This document shows, piece by piece, positions 1 through 13,721 of a stretch of DNA of 64,000 nucleotides (position 1 is its first letter; each line of letters begins with the position of its first letter). The position numbers and the translations under genes are program-made. This DNA is from Paramarasmius palmivorus (Eukaryota > Basidiomycota > Agaricomycetes > Agaricales > Marasmiaceae), in contig JAYKXP010000206.1 of the NCBI GenBank assembly GCA_037176845.1, positions 1 to 64,000 of the forward strand. The letters are read 5' to 3'. A model generated the notes under the pieces. The model made no database searches, was not told where the DNA came from, and saw only the letters and a list, made by a program, of their open reading frames with translations.

Positions 1-2289
1 AAGGAAGTAAGAAAAAAAAAAAACAATCCTCTTTAAAGCGACGGCTCAATCACAAGAAACCGAACGTGCAACTGCAGTCACTCAAAGTACGCGGGCGACC
101 TCAATTTCTCGCAATCTTTCACTAACAAAATCTCTCAGCTGACTGATACATGCGCTGAAGAACGGCGGAGACCTTTTCCTCGCAGAAATTGGGTTCGCGG
201 GAAGTCATCGACATCTCGTGTCCAGATCTCAAGATGCCCGCATTGAACTCAGGAAGTAAATGACACCATAGTGAGGTTCATTCAGAATGGAGCTTGGCAT
301 TTGTAGAACAAGGGGCCGTCATTGGAGCTACGTTGGGACTGTCTACAAGACAATAAGTCCGAAGGTGCGAGATACCAACATTAGTACAGCTTCCTTCTTC
401 TAAGTAAATGTTTAGGCTTCGATTTCCCCCAAAGACTACACGGCTGCAATTCAGTCATGGTAGACACCAACCACTGCCCGGAGTGGATAGATTCCGAAGT
501 TTGTCTGCGCTGGCCGAACAACCATTCCACCTTCACCAACCGCAAGCATCACTGTCGGAACTGCGGTAAGTTTTTGAGCAACAGTGTTACCTCGAAATCT
601 CCTTCGCTTCCTCACTTTGGTATCAACGCAGGAATGGTACGAGATTTTTGTGATGGAGTTACAAAAAACTGAGCATGCGTGCTGAGAACCGTGAGATCGA
701 TACTCTGTCTAATGAAAAACAATGATTGGAGAAATGATAAATTCTCCAGAAAACAAGGCATCGACATAGCTCAGTATGCATAGCTCCCGCCATCGATCAG
801 CCAAGAGTTTGCAAGACGCGGAGTTGGCAGCGGCTATCCAGCAGTCTTTCTGCAAGAAGTCGGCGCTGCTGGGGGTCACGGTCGTCCCTGGATGGGTGCC
901 TTCACAACCAACATGGGTATTCCGAGCCACCTCATCGTCGACAGATCCTCGCGTCCTCAAGGCAAGAAAACGAAGAGGGATGACGATCCTGATCCACCGA
1001 GCCGCTATTGAAGCTAGTCTGCAAGAGGCCACGCTCCGAAGGCTAGTGCACCCATAGCTGTAGAAACACCCGATCTGAGGAACCACCTTTCTCGACAATG
1101 GACCGGCTACACGCAGTCGAACCCTCCCGCAGTAATCGCTCACCCCTCACTACCCAAGATACCCAAATAACGATACGAGCCATTGAATAATGTCATCCTA
1201 AGGTCAGTCAGACGGTTGACCACGTACATCGCAAGGCGGCAGAGATATGTCACGATACCCAGCGGTCACTGGAGTTGTACGAGAAAGCCAATAGCCTTAA
1301 GGCCGAAACTAGCTTTAAGCAGGACGATGCCGACGGAAAGAACGTGAGTTTCACATTCAGATACCCCTTCGAAGTCGTATGCAAAGCTTGATTACCCAAC
1401 AGAAATACTTTCAGAATTGCATGACAAGTTGTCACAAAGCTGTCAAACTTTACAACGATCAGATTTTGACCGCAGCAAGTAGCACAACCACTTTGGAGGG
1501 CACCGACAAGCACCACAAGCACCACAAGCACCGTAATCAGCAACCTACTCACACAGGTCATACCGCTGTATATTGGACATTCGCACTGGCAACTCATAAA
1601 AACGGCTACCAGGAACCAACGTCAGCCAGATGACCCCTCAGCCGTCCTATCCTGCTCGAGACGCGCAGACCCCCCGACACCGCATCTCAACCCTGGTACC
1701 CACAACACGCGCAGGACCGCAGGAGCTCAGCCACAGCCTCAGCAACGCTACTTCAGCCAGCAGCATGATCTTGTTCCTCCTCTCCCAGTTGCAGTATGCT
1801 CAATACGCTCCTCTACAACCTCCCAGCTGCCCCATACCACACGGTGTCACCTCGCCAATTCCACCTGTCGTGACATCCCCCTCCACCACTTCATTTGCCA
1901 TCCCCCATGCACAACCCTCCCCAATCACAACCTGTATCGCATTCACCGACCCTTTCACGACCAAACACAATCTCATAACTCACACAAACATAACTCCTAT
2001 GGTCCCCTTCGTCGCCAAATTTATTCACGCAGATCATATTACGATTTCCATCCGCCTACTCATCAGCAGCCCCCAACAACCAAACTATCCATCACAACGT
2101 CGGCCCAGCAGCAGCACAGGAATCCTATTCGCACACAAAAAACAGCCGCAACCAAAACCGCAATACTTCCCATCGTCACCGCCTCCCCACTTCGTTACCC
2201 TCGTTGGCCCATTCCCGGTTGCACCCACGTTCAGCGCCTCAGATCATTCCTCAATGTACGGACCGACTGTGGGTCTACCTTCGGGGTAA
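1..2289 (+). pseudogene. Decayed Vps27/Hrs-like ESCRT-0 subunit (5' end outside window)
   Basis: Fragments in the right order match Vps27, the endosomal ESCRT-0 protein that sorts ubiquitinated cargo. Seen: a VHS-domain piece at 37-360 (KRRLNHKKPNVQLQSLK, an intron, then LTDTC), a FYVE-like piece at 457-670 (EWIDSEVC, NRKHHCRNCG, SLPHFGIN), two ubiquitin-interacting-motif-like helices at about 810-850 (DAELAAAIQQSF) and 985-1030 (AAIEASLQEA), a helical segment at about 1270-1460, and a Pro/Ser/Gln-rich tail to 2289. The VHS piece can be followed only by changing frame at least three times (near 155, 208 and 244), with no splice signals at those places. The FYVE piece has lost several zinc ligands: CLRW replaces CxxC, and the middle CxxC pair is missing. 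I infer a pseudogene; a run of assembly indels is the alternative. The identity is fairly sure, the cause of the breaks less so. Confidence 0.72.
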
Positions 2290-2533
2290 GCGCAGACAGA
2301 GGACAGGAAAGAGCGTTTGTATTGATTTAATTTCCTTACGCGTAAGGTGCTCATATTCCGTTTCGGTTTGGCGGATGTGATTCAACGCATGCCTAGGATG
2401 CATTCGGTATTGTTTATGTAGCTTATGTATGTACTGAATATGATAAATTGTTTTAATCCTTTGCGTGTGGACGTCAGAGAAGAAGTCAAGACATTTCTGC
2501 TTTCGCTAAACCAAGACACGAGGTACCAGACAA

Positions 2534-4215
2534 TCAGACCTTGGTGGAACTAATCCTACTGTTCCTCAGACTAGCCGCCACCGCATCATAGGGATTCACC
2601 AATGTAGGCTTCTGGGCACTTTCCTCTTCCGCAGATGTGGAGCCGGCAATAAACATGATGGCCTCGATGGCGAAGGCAACATATATGTCCTCCAGGATGC
2701 TATCCGTCACATCACCGTCCACACCCTCGGGTTCCTTCGTTTCCAAACGATTCATATCATAAAACGCAGGGTCCTGCCTGAATGGGAGGTAAGGCAACGA
2801 GTGAACGATAGGTCGAAGACCGTGATGCGGACGAAAATGATGAAACGCGAGATGGCGGTCGAGGGAGTGGCATCGGTATCTCTGGTTCACGGAAAGTGAC
2901 CGTTCTTGGACCTCGAACTGGCAGTGGAGTGATGAGATGATGATACTGAAATACGGAGTGGGTCGAAGCAGGCATGGACGAGGACCTGTATGAAGGTGCT
3001 GCACTTTTGTATAGTGATAGAGGAGGCGAGTACGGGCGTGACACTGAGCTGTATACGAATCCTTGGCTCGAGAAGCTCGCAGTTCGTAACGGCGGTGCTG
3101 GAGGCATGAAAAGTGGCATTAGGCATTGCCTGAATGGCGGGCATCATGGGGGCACACCCGTATGCTCCAGCACGATTTCTTCTCAATATCGTCATGCTTT
3201 GAACGATAGCCTCCTTTACCAAAAACTACTGGATCGTGTGAAAGTGCCTCTCTGACACCTATGTATGTCCAAAGCTCTTTCGGCACCCAGTATCCTGTTC
3301 TGTCGAACAGCGACAATGAGTGCTGCTAGTAAGATCGCGCCGACAATTGGAGAGCGGAATTGGGGTGGGGTGCAAAATGCGGCGGTAGGATGGTGACGAA
3401 TGCGCGTTGCTGGTCATCTCCGTGCCAACAGCACTGGCCATGGCAGCTGAAGGAATGGGGGGGCGAAGTTACTGTATCAAGAGGTCTGCTGGTGCTTCCT
3501 CAGCTTTAGATTGTTTGACAGAGGCGATTGCGAGCTTTCTTGTGTTGCCTAAAGGGCGGTTTTGGCCACCTCGCTCAGGACGGTTCTGGTACGGAGCCAG
3601 ATGCTAATGAACAACAGGTAAGTTTCATTGTAGGAAAATCCAATGACCGAACACGTATCGTGATTAGCGAGTAATGAAGGCGAGCGATGAATGTTCCCGA
3701 AATCGTCCATCATTAGCAAGTAGTACCATTCCACGTGGGTAGTGTTTGGCACGGTCCTAGAGTATTGAGGTTGAGCGTATGAATCTACAGAACAAGAAGA
3801 TTGACTCACAGCGAGATTGAGTAGGTACCAGCTATCCTGTTGCACAGTCGGATTAGGTCTTGGCTCCGCATTTTTGCTCCTGAACCATCGCTAGCATCTC
3901 GCGTATTGAGACTTGACTGCGTAGACCCTTGACAGAGTTTGAATGATGGGTGAGACTACTGCCTTGTCGGCAGTGTACCATGCTCCTTTGATGTTGTCAC
4001 CAAGGGCCAAACACGTCTCCCGCCGAGGGACTATCCAAAGCACTTGACTTTCTTCCGCCATAACGGTCCAAAGAATCGAAACAAGGGACGAGGACATTGA
4101 GAATGTTGAGCACCAGGCTGCATTTGTAGAGTGTGTATGAAGGGACCAGCGGTAACGCCGTCGAGGCGAGATGAGTGAAGAGAAGAAACACGTCTTGAGT
4201 GAACCTCATAAGCAC
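2534..4215 (-). CDS. Unidentified protein with hydrophobic segments (model unresolved)
   Basis: I do not recognise this gene. Coding-like pieces lie in order on the minus strand but in different frames. A start near 4209 opens a hydrophobic stretch (MRFTQDVFLLFTHL). A membrane-helix-like segment (IVGAILLAALIVAV) lies near 3330. A Ser/Arg/Pro-rich stretch (GPRTVTFREPEIPMP) lies near 2850-2900, and a last piece (ILEDIYVAFAIEAIMF) runs to a stop at 2534. The frame changes could be short introns, which are common here, or decay like that of the neighbouring Vps27 copy. A multi-pass membrane protein is plausible. Boundaries are approximate, and the pieces could belong to two genes. Confidence 0.3.
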
Positions 4216-4298
4216 CCAGAAGAACGATAGGATAAATAGATGGTTAACACTGATATTCCTTCCTATTCTCTAAAGCCCGATTTTCGACAATTCAACGT

Positions 4299-4776
4299 TC
4301 AACTCTCATGAAGGGGAGTGGATGCCATAGAATCAATTTCCATTTTCATATCTGTGGTGTCGGTGGAAGCGGTAGCAACCAAAGTTGCTCTGTTTGAAAA
4401 GTCTACGAGCTGCTCTCTACATTTCGTCAGTCCGACTTCGAGTCCAATAAAAAGCCCAACACACCTTTTGCGGTCTCGCAAAGTCATCAGCATATCTATA
4501 ACATCGTCCTGGTCCTCAATCAACAAGTCACCTCCTGGCAGTCCACCGGCTAGCTCCTTGGCCTGCATGAGTGATGCTTTGAAGTCGTTGGTCTACAGGT
4601 AAAATGAGATTTTTGCTTGCATTGAAGAATAAAAAAAGTGCGAACCGCCTGCAAGATGGCTTGTTTTCCTTGGGGCGTTGCGATTCCTTCCGGATTTTGC
4701 GTGAGCTCTAGTATGGTTACTAGTTTAGAAAGCAAGTTTTGGAACAACGCGGTTGGAAGAGTGTTTGTGGACATCG
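4299..4776 (-). CDS. Mediator subunit 9-like small helical protein
   Basis: Three exons join in frame. The first starts with MSTNTLPTALFQNLLSKL (ATG at 4776) and runs to GKQAILQA. A GT-AG intron follows, then TNDFKASLMQAKELAGGLPG with LLIEDQDDVIDMLMTLRDRK, a second GT-AG intron, and EQLVDFSNRATLV to the stop at 4299. The protein is about 125 residues and almost wholly helical. A helix followed by a conserved-looking 'PGGxLLIEDQDxVI-LRxRK' block recalls Med9, a small subunit of the Mediator middle module that links regulators to RNA polymerase II. The match is from memory of the family's general look. No frame break is seen, so the gene appears intact. It ends about 100 bases from the 3' side of the unresolved minus-strand gene. 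Confidence 0.4.
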
Positions 4777-4998
4777 TGGATGCTCGGCACACCGTCAACA
4801 CCAGCTGGTAAGAAACCAAGAATAAATCGCGTGCGAATTCTGCCTCCCTCAACATTCGACCATCATCATCGAAGATTAGAGTGGTTACAACTTAGGAACA
4901 AAATTCATGGTGCATAAACTCTTTTACTTGTCTCTTTGAAGTATTGGCTTACTTCGAGATCTCAGCTACACGAAACATTTTGCAAGGCTAAACCCTAT

Positions 4999-7165
<2,167 letters not shown>

Positions 7166-7217
7166 GGTGGTAGAAAGAGAAGAAGGAATGATGAGACAAA
7201 GCGCGATTTACGCATTC

Positions 7218-7227
7218 TCTTATATCT
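7218..7227 (-). promoter_or_regulatory. TATA-like box of the carboxylesterase gene
   Basis: On the minus strand the sequence reads GATATAAGAG about 53 bases upstream of the esterase start codon at 7165, in a suitable place for a core promoter. The assignment rests on motif and position only. Confidence 0.4.
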
Positions 7228-7322
7228 ATTCCCATACAAAGAGTAACAGCGCCACATGGGCACGTCCGCGTCTCGAAGGATCATGGCATAGGTACCCTGG
7301 GCATCATGATGTCGAAAACTGA

Positions 7323-8343
7323 AATCGAGACCCGTGGACGGCTGGCAGATGACCGTTCAATGAGAGATATGTACCCATATCTACTTGACAGATGGAGTGA
7401 AAATTGCATGCGGTTTTCAACAGATTGTATCCCATTATCCCATGTTCAGATGTCAGCGGAAGCAATGGAAGGTAATTGTACGCCATCTGCGAGGAACTCG
7501 TCTTTTATTAATGTCTCGTCCGGTTACTCAACGCCGGAGAAGGTTTCAACTACAGCTCCGTAAATAACCTTTATGGGATTGTGGTAACTATTTCCGGTAT
7601 CCAACCACTGGTGTGTACTGACGTATCCTTCTGAAGTGTGTCAAGGTTTATAAGTCAGTGTGAAAGAGTCGGTTAGGCGGCCGGAAGGATGCACAGAAAG
7701 ACCACTAGTTCAGGAATGTCATGTTCAAGAGTGTTCACCAACGGGCCCACATGGATGGGACGAGAGGAAAGTTATTGAAAATTATTGTGCGGAATCGACA
7801 TTAAACGAAGGTTTCCGACGGATCTGTATGTATAGAAACAGTGGGCTTCTGCTTGTTACGAGTTCGAAATGAAATGAAGAAGTCGTTCTTTATCGGTGGA
7901 TTTTTTTGAAGCCTTCTATTCGCAATCATTCTCACGGTGTATCGGCACGCGCGGCATTCCATAGTCACATGCGGTTTCTCGCGATCTTCTTTGCCGCCAT
8001 TTCCTGCCTGCCTGCAGCTCGGTGATTGTCGGTGATGTAGGGGTTCACGTATTTTATACGAGGAGCCTGGATCGGGCTGTTTTATGGATTAGATGGGTGT
8101 TTTTGATGTGTGCGGTATTGAAAGGGTGGTGTCGAGGTTTCTAATGGATCCACAGGTATGTCTTGGGTGCGGTATGTTGGATGGACGGCACCCCCTGCGA
8201 CTTGACGTGAAATTTTTTTCGATTACGCTTTGATCGGGTTCTGTCTGTCTTGGTTTACTGTGAGCTTTTTGACGTGGCTTTTTCTTGGTCGGGAAAGGCG
8301 CGTCCGTTATAAGTGGATCACGTCGCTTCGACTGTTCGTTCAG
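7323..8343. other. Intergenic stretch without a supported gene
   Basis: About 1 kb between the esterase promoter and the accessory block. Short open frames exist (for example 7660-7872), but none has recognisable motifs, linked exons or a partner frame. No repeat or terminator was recognised. Confidence 0.5.
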
Positions 8344-8746
8344 ATGTCTACTGTAGATGCCTTGGTCGTGGAGCAGGAGCTACTGTCTTTTGGTGGGTGT
8401 TTCGGTGAACCCGGCTTTTTTTTTCTCACCTCGATTTAGTTACAGCGCTGAATTCCTTGGACGAAAACGAGAAACAGGCCGTGTTGGACTTGCTCCGGCT
8501 GCTTTTGGATGGTTAGCGCTTCTCGTTCCTTTTCTTGGTTCGTTGCTGAGGGAAATGGATTATCTGGCCTGTGTAGATGGTTTCACCATGTACGAACGCC
8601 TCTGTCGTTGGGTTCCTTTTTTGACTCAGGTGCTGGAAGCAGAAGTGCCTGGTTCGGGCTCCGTCGTCGTTGACAGAGTTACTCGGAAGGGTATATTGCA
8701 GTTGATATCTGCTATTCGCGAGTATCAGAGGAGGCCCGAGCATTAG
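8344..8746 (+). CDS. Small hypothetical protein (weak model)
   Basis: A start at 8344 (MSTVDALVVEQELLSF) is followed by a GT-AG intron. The next exon is helical (TALNSLDENEKQAVLDLLRLLL), and a third piece contains ACVDGFTMYERLCRW and ends with REYQRRPEH and a stop at 8746. Exons 1 and 2 join in frame. The third piece needs a splice site I could not place, or a frameshift. No family is recognised. It may instead be an upstream part of the family X gene that begins at 8930. Confidence 0.25.
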
Positions 8747-8887
8747 GATGTGCTGCGGTTTCCTTATAGGTACGTGGTATCGTTTCTTTTTTGGCAGGGA
8801 ACTGATTGGGTGATGCTTGCCTGTGGATTGTACGTGTTAGTATGCTGTCAGTTTCGTTCTTTGTCTCCTGTGTTTGCTTGAGCTATG

Positions 8888-8895
8888 TATATAAG
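8888..8895 (+). promoter_or_regulatory. TATA box of the first family X gene
   Basis: TATATAAG lies 42 bases before the ATG at 8930, a position consistent with a core promoter. It is a motif match only. Confidence 0.45.
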
Positions 8896-8929
8896 GACTA
8901 TCCTTTTGGTTGACATATCATAGAGCAAC

Positions 8930-9662
8930 ATGGGTTCTCTCCAGCTATCTCCTAGCGGCGTTCTCACTGAGGTTTTTCTTCCCGTCAATATGGAGTTTTT
9001 CAATCGCGTGGTTGATATGTACCCTCGTCAAAGCGACGGATTGTTGGGCACTCTTCACGGAGGACAACGTAGTGTCCTTGACTTGGAGATGTTCTTGTTG
9101 CGGAACCTGGCGGTAAGTAGGATGTCGATTTTTTTTCGGTCGTTTCCGTCGTTCACTTACAGCTATGCAGGAATTCTCTGTTCACTTTCAGCGCAATTTT
9201 CCGGACGTGTCCTTGTTGAGTGCTCGTTTTCGAGCCAACGTTGATTTGGTGGTAGCCACTCTCGACGCTAGTGTTGTGAATGGTCGGACGAGGCAGGTGG
9301 TCGGTGATCTTTGTCGTTGTCCGCCTGGAGAGTCTGCTATGGAGAGGGATCTGTCTTCCTTATCATTGTCGGATTTGTGGGCAGCCGAGGTCGATCGGTT
9401 GCAAGGTTTTATCGCGGTTCAGCGGGCGACGAAACTTGATGCGTCTGCTGCAGTGTATGATGCTTGTACTCTGGACTGGATGAAACATAGTCTTGGTAGT
9501 TTTCTTGGTGTTGAGATGGTGCAGGGTCTTGCGCTATATGCGAGGTCTCGTTATGGTGAGTTTTTCTCCCCCGATGGTGTAGCTAGTTGGTCTGACTGGT
9601 GTTTGAACCTTATGGTTGTAGTGATCGGTGCAGTTGCGGATGTCGTTGGTTCATCAGCGTGA
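8930..9662 (+). CDS. Family X protein, copy 1 (unknown function)
   Basis: Three exons (8930-9112, 9171-9555, 9622-9662) are separated by GT-AG introns, giving about 200 residues. The function is not recognised. A second copy at 38957-39658 supports the model strongly: both share FFNRVV/I, SDGLLGTL, MFLLRNLA/LMLRNIAV, VxLLSxxF and a C-terminal block (YDACTLDWMKHSLGSF against YYACTMHWLRTKLAEL). Both introns fall at the same places in the two copies, and both proteins end a few residues after an ARS motif in the small last exon. The product is mostly alpha-helical with no signal peptide or membrane segment. A TATA box lies 42 bases upstream. The next gene downstream is convergent. In both places where it occurs, a family F gene lies further downstream on the same strand. 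Confidence 0.7.
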
Positions 9663-9715
9663 TGTACAATACTGGTGTATCGGGGCTCGTGGTGTACATG
9701 ATATGGAATGTGTAG

Positions 9716-12650
9716 CTACAGGTGTTCTAAAGCTGTCTTTTTTTCAGTGACCCGTCGCCGAAGGGCTTCCCATAGCCGTTGACCTGCCTCCTCTCTAGTG
9801 ACAAACATGTAGTCTATTGTCAGGTCCATTTTGGACGGTTCTGAAAACTCCCTCTGCCCGACGTGATCGTCCCATTGGATAGAGAAGAGTTGGTGACCTT
9901 GTGGCGACATGATGAAGGTGAGCCAAGGTATTTCGAGGCATCGAGGGAGTTGAGAGAGCACGCAAGGCAGCGTCATTCCTCGATCCCGCTCTATAGCCAC
10001 GGAGACGATGTCTTCCGGCACTCGGAGGTGGTTTATTATGAGTTGGACCAGGCTGTCGTCTACGTGCCATACGGCAATGAGGAGGTAACGTAGAGATTTT
10101 GTTGTTCGGTAGTCGAGCGCGTTTATGGAATTGTATGTCACGTGAGCGTCGTTCATCGCTAATCGGACATAGCGTGCGTGTGGGAAGGGGCCTGATGGCC
10201 CCGTTGCGGGATGATAAGTCGCCATGTAACCTGGAATTTGTACGTCTACGACGGCTGGGAATGTGTGGGATCGTATAAAGGAGGCTAAGTCGTGCATGTA
10301 TAAGTCGGTGTGGATTATGAGGGTGGTTATGTTACTGATGACAAGGCTTAACACCCGGCGAATTGTGTCGGTGTCGTGTCGTCGCAGGTGGCTGCACTTC
10401 GATCTATCCGCGAAGGTGCATGGCGCAGGGTGTGACCAAGGCGAGGTTGGGTGGCTTTCTCGTGGAATGACGGGAGTAGTGCATCCGATTCGGATGTATA
10501 AGGTTTTGATCCATTCAGTTCTTATCCTGTGACGCTGTAAGGTCGTGGCGAGTATGCTGGTACCGAGAGTTGTTGTGAGGGTGATGGTTCTGTAGAAAAT
10601 AGGAGCGATACTGGGTGGGGGCGGTGTGTATGGTGTCTTTTCGATAGGTTGGGTTGACTTACTATTCGTGCATTTGCTTGTTCAGTGTGAGGAGGTGCGT
10701 GTTAGCTCTTTTCCCCTGCTCCTCGAAAAGCTCTTCGAAGGTTGATGTCAGCAGGTCGTCTTGCATTAGGCGTTCTAATTTGGAATATGTTTTGATGGTG
10801 TTTCCTGTTTTTTTAGAGACGGCATCGGCAGTCTTTGTCATGGATTGGAGCTGTGAAATTGGTTTGGTCGGGCATCGGAATGTCAGTGATGGCTTTGTTT
10901 CGTATTTCTGTGACGAACCGTGGTATGTGTTTGTTGGAAATAGCGGTTCTCTGAGGGTTTGGGAATCGATGACGTTTTTTTTGTCGTGTTTTTATTGTTG
11001 ACGACAGCAGTGGGCACAGGTTTCGTTGCCTATTACTAATACATGGGTTAAACCTTAACTATGATCACTGTCGCTTTCCGTATCACATTGAACATCCCTT
11101 TTCCGTTCGACATCGTCTCTATCCGTATCTCCGGGTTGAGATGTGGTGTTGGACTGGGTTTCGTTTTTTGTGTGGTCCTTACTACCGTCTTCGATTGCAG
11201 GCGAGCCTTTCCCTTGGCTGGAGTTTCTTCCTGTCTCGTTGAAGAAGTCTTCGTCGATGTCGCTTTTTTCCGTGGCCGACAAAACCTCTGCCAAATCTGT
11301 CATGAATGTGGTGGAGCGCAGTATGTCCGTGATGGGCTCCGCGGAATCTTCGGAGGATGCTCAGTTCGAGGAATTTCACAGATTTAGGGCTTACCGGAGA
11401 ACAGGAGCGTTTCGACTACCTTGCGTACGGCTTGCTGCTGCGGCCAGCTGAGTTTGTTGAGCTGGAGTGCGACTTTGGTGGCTTCTGGTTTTTGTTCGGA
11501 TTGTCTCGTCAGGTGAGATTCGATGGAGATTTCGTTTCGGTTCACTTACCGGTTTGCATGGTGGTCTTTGAATGAGAGTTATCTTGTTGCCCGTGCTTTT
11601 AATTTGAAGGCTTGCGTGGCGGAAGCTGTTGGATCTTAAAGGTCTTGACCGACTAGACGCGGATCTGGGCCTTCTTTTCGCGTGCCTCTTTGTTTTTTTC
11701 AAAAAAAAAATTCCTCAGTTTCTCTCGGTTGATTGGCGGTGCCTTTTCGCGATGTTCTTGACCCTGCTTTCTCTTCTTTGACGTGGTCGTTGCTTAGGTC
11801 GTGTCAGATTAGCTTATTGCGTTCTTAATGGACGATATGCCGCGTGGAAGTGGAGGTACTAGGCGACTTGTAATAAGCTTTTCGTCGTGCCTACTCCAGT
11901 CCTTAGGTGAGCGTTCTTCTGTTCGGTGATCAGGAAATTCTTCTTGCCTTTCTATGCAATTTGCGATTCAGTTTTGGGAGAGGACGATATTGGGATGTTG
12001 GAGATAGGTGGTTAAGTGAATGGTGGGTGCTTTCGGAGGCCTTAGGGAAGCCGTGTGCTTATGACCGCTACCGGTCTGAGTTCGATGTTAGCAGGGCCGT
12101 AAGCCTCGGTGAAGCATAGCTTGTTTTTTTTGACAGCCGCGGTTTCCTTGTGAACTGCGAGACTTCATTGGTTCGGGATCATCGCTGACTTTTTTTCCCT
12201 CGAGATGTGGACCCTATCGTACCGGAATGCCAATCTGGGAGGTCGTCAGCGTGTCTGTGGGTCCGTGTCGTGGCGGGATTCGGTTTCATTAGGTTTGCAT
12301 CTGCTGCCGTCCATTTATTTTCTTCGTTTGCGAATTGTGTGTCGTCTAGTGGGGGCCATTTTTTTAGGATTTCTCGGAGTTCCCTAATTCTTCCTAGCGT
12401 TGCTATGGATCTTATTTGCATTTTTGCTCGAGTTCCCTTATCTAGGGCTGGAATTTACCAAGGTCTGTCTAAAGGTTCCCAACCTTCTTCGTACCTTCGA
12501 GCTTCTTTTGCTTTGCTTGTAGCGTTATCTCCTCTCCTGCGTGTTTCATCGCCCTATGGTGTGTGCTGAATTCGTTTCGCTGCTTGTGGCTGCGTGCTGC
12601 AGCTTGCTTCTGTTTCTGTCTTGCCGACGTTTTGTCAGTGTTTCTCTCGA
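9716..12650 (-). CDS. F-box-like protein with N-terminal coiled-coil region (may be two genes)
   Basis: Reading from about 12650 down, exon pieces include a Lys/Gln-rich helix (ARQKQKQAAARSHKQ), TLQAKQKKLEALDKG joined across an intron to ATLGRIRELREILKKW, then ATKVALQLNKLSWPQQQ joined to DILRSTTFMTDLAEVL, and LERLMQDDLLTSTFEELF. The C-terminal 300 residues begin with ANTHLLTLNKQMHEY and IAPIFYRTITLTT and end in a long exon (10355-9716) with TLIIHTDLYMH and FPHARYVRLAMND. That pattern (a Leu-rich opener, a 'yRTITL' strand, then long beta/alpha repeats) is typical of Agaricomycete F-box proteins, which present targets to SCF ubiquitin ligases. The F-box itself is weak. The start was not found. 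The N-terminal coiled-coil part could be a separate gene. Confidence 0.4.
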
Positions 12651-12982
12651 TATTCTTCGTTGCTTTGTCGCTTTAGTGTATGGCGCTGATTTTTTCTTTT
12701 CCCTTTCTTTTTTGCTGCCGTCGTTGTTCGTTGTCCACGTTGGTCGACTTGCTGCTTGATTCCCGTGTCTTTTCTGGATATTGGGACGGTGCTTGCACTC
12801 TTTTTTGCCGGTCTTTTCTCGCCGGCAACAGCTTTCTTCGGCCTGCCGTCTCGTCTTCTCTAGTGGAAAAAGGCCTGTATGGGGGGAAGACATGGTTGCA
12901 GGGGTCGTGGTGAGTGTGTGATTGTGCTGGGTGAACGTTGACATGAACTGATTGTTTGTTGAGGGCGTTGCCGGAGACGACG

Positions 12983-13721
12983 ATGTATGGCCAGTACTCG
13001 TGTCTGACGAGTTCGACTTGGAAGGTTCTAAGGCGAGTGATGTTTGATTTTATTCCGGGTCGATGCTGACGCGCTGTAGTCCTTGCTTTACTTCCCTGTG
13101 CGGGGTAAACCCCGTATCGTTTCGTTGGACAGGCTTGCGCTGAAAGAGCTCAATTTCTCGCCGTATATGAGGTCGAAGGAACATGGAGGAGGACGGCGTG
13201 GCTTGTTACGCAGAACCTTTATGGTCACTGATCCTCGGGAGCCGTATATGCTGATATATACCGCTCAGACTGGGAGGAATCGGTTTGCTGTGAACTTGCA
13301 TTTGACTGAGTTGCTCGAGAGGGCAGCTGGAGGCCTCCGTAGGCCGTGGATTGGTCCTGTCTTGGTCGACTACGAACGTAGTGGAGTGCTTACGGCGGAC
13401 AATTTGGTGGAAGAGGCAGAGACGGTGGCAGAGTGAGTGTTCGGCTGTGCTTCGCATTACTTTTTTCGTGTCCTTGGCACTTCGCCATTGGAATACGGCG
13501 AGCCTTGGGTTTCCTTTTTGTTTTGTTTGCAGTGTGCTGATGCTCCTGTTACTGTTCCCTGGTTTTGCAGGCACATTCACACTGTCTACGAACGGTTCCA
13601 TCCCGATCATTCGGTCTTGTTCGATGCACTTCCGATTGCTCCTGGGATTAAGGTTTTCTCGGAGGCTGACTTCCGAGCGCTGGAGGGACGCAGTGAGGTG
13701 GAAATTGAGGAGCTTGACTGA
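12983..13721 (+). CDS. Hypothetical protein, compact alpha/beta (unknown)
   Basis: The main exon (about 13077-13432) reads SLLYFPVRGKPRIVSLDRL through FMVTDPREPYMLIYTAQTG and NLHLTELLERAAGGLRRPW. It is joined by a GT-AG intron, in phase, to HIHTVYERFHPDHSVLFD and a last piece (KVFSEADFRALEGRSEVE) ending at 13721. A short first exon (MYGQYSCLTSSTWK) with a weak donor may supply the start at 12983. The product is about 220 residues, soluble, with no recognised domain. It is transcribed away from the minus-strand F-box-like gene, so the two probably share a promoter region near 12.7-12.98 kb. Confidence 0.45.

Noticed and set aside
709..1143. Minus-strand open frame of 144 codons
   Set aside because: It lies opposite the ubiquitin-interacting-motif region of the Vps27-like pseudogene and has no recognisable features.
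1630..2289. Independent Pro/Ser-rich protein of 219 residues
   Set aside because: The composition and position fit the frame-shifted C-terminal tail of the Vps27-like pseudogene better than a separate gene.
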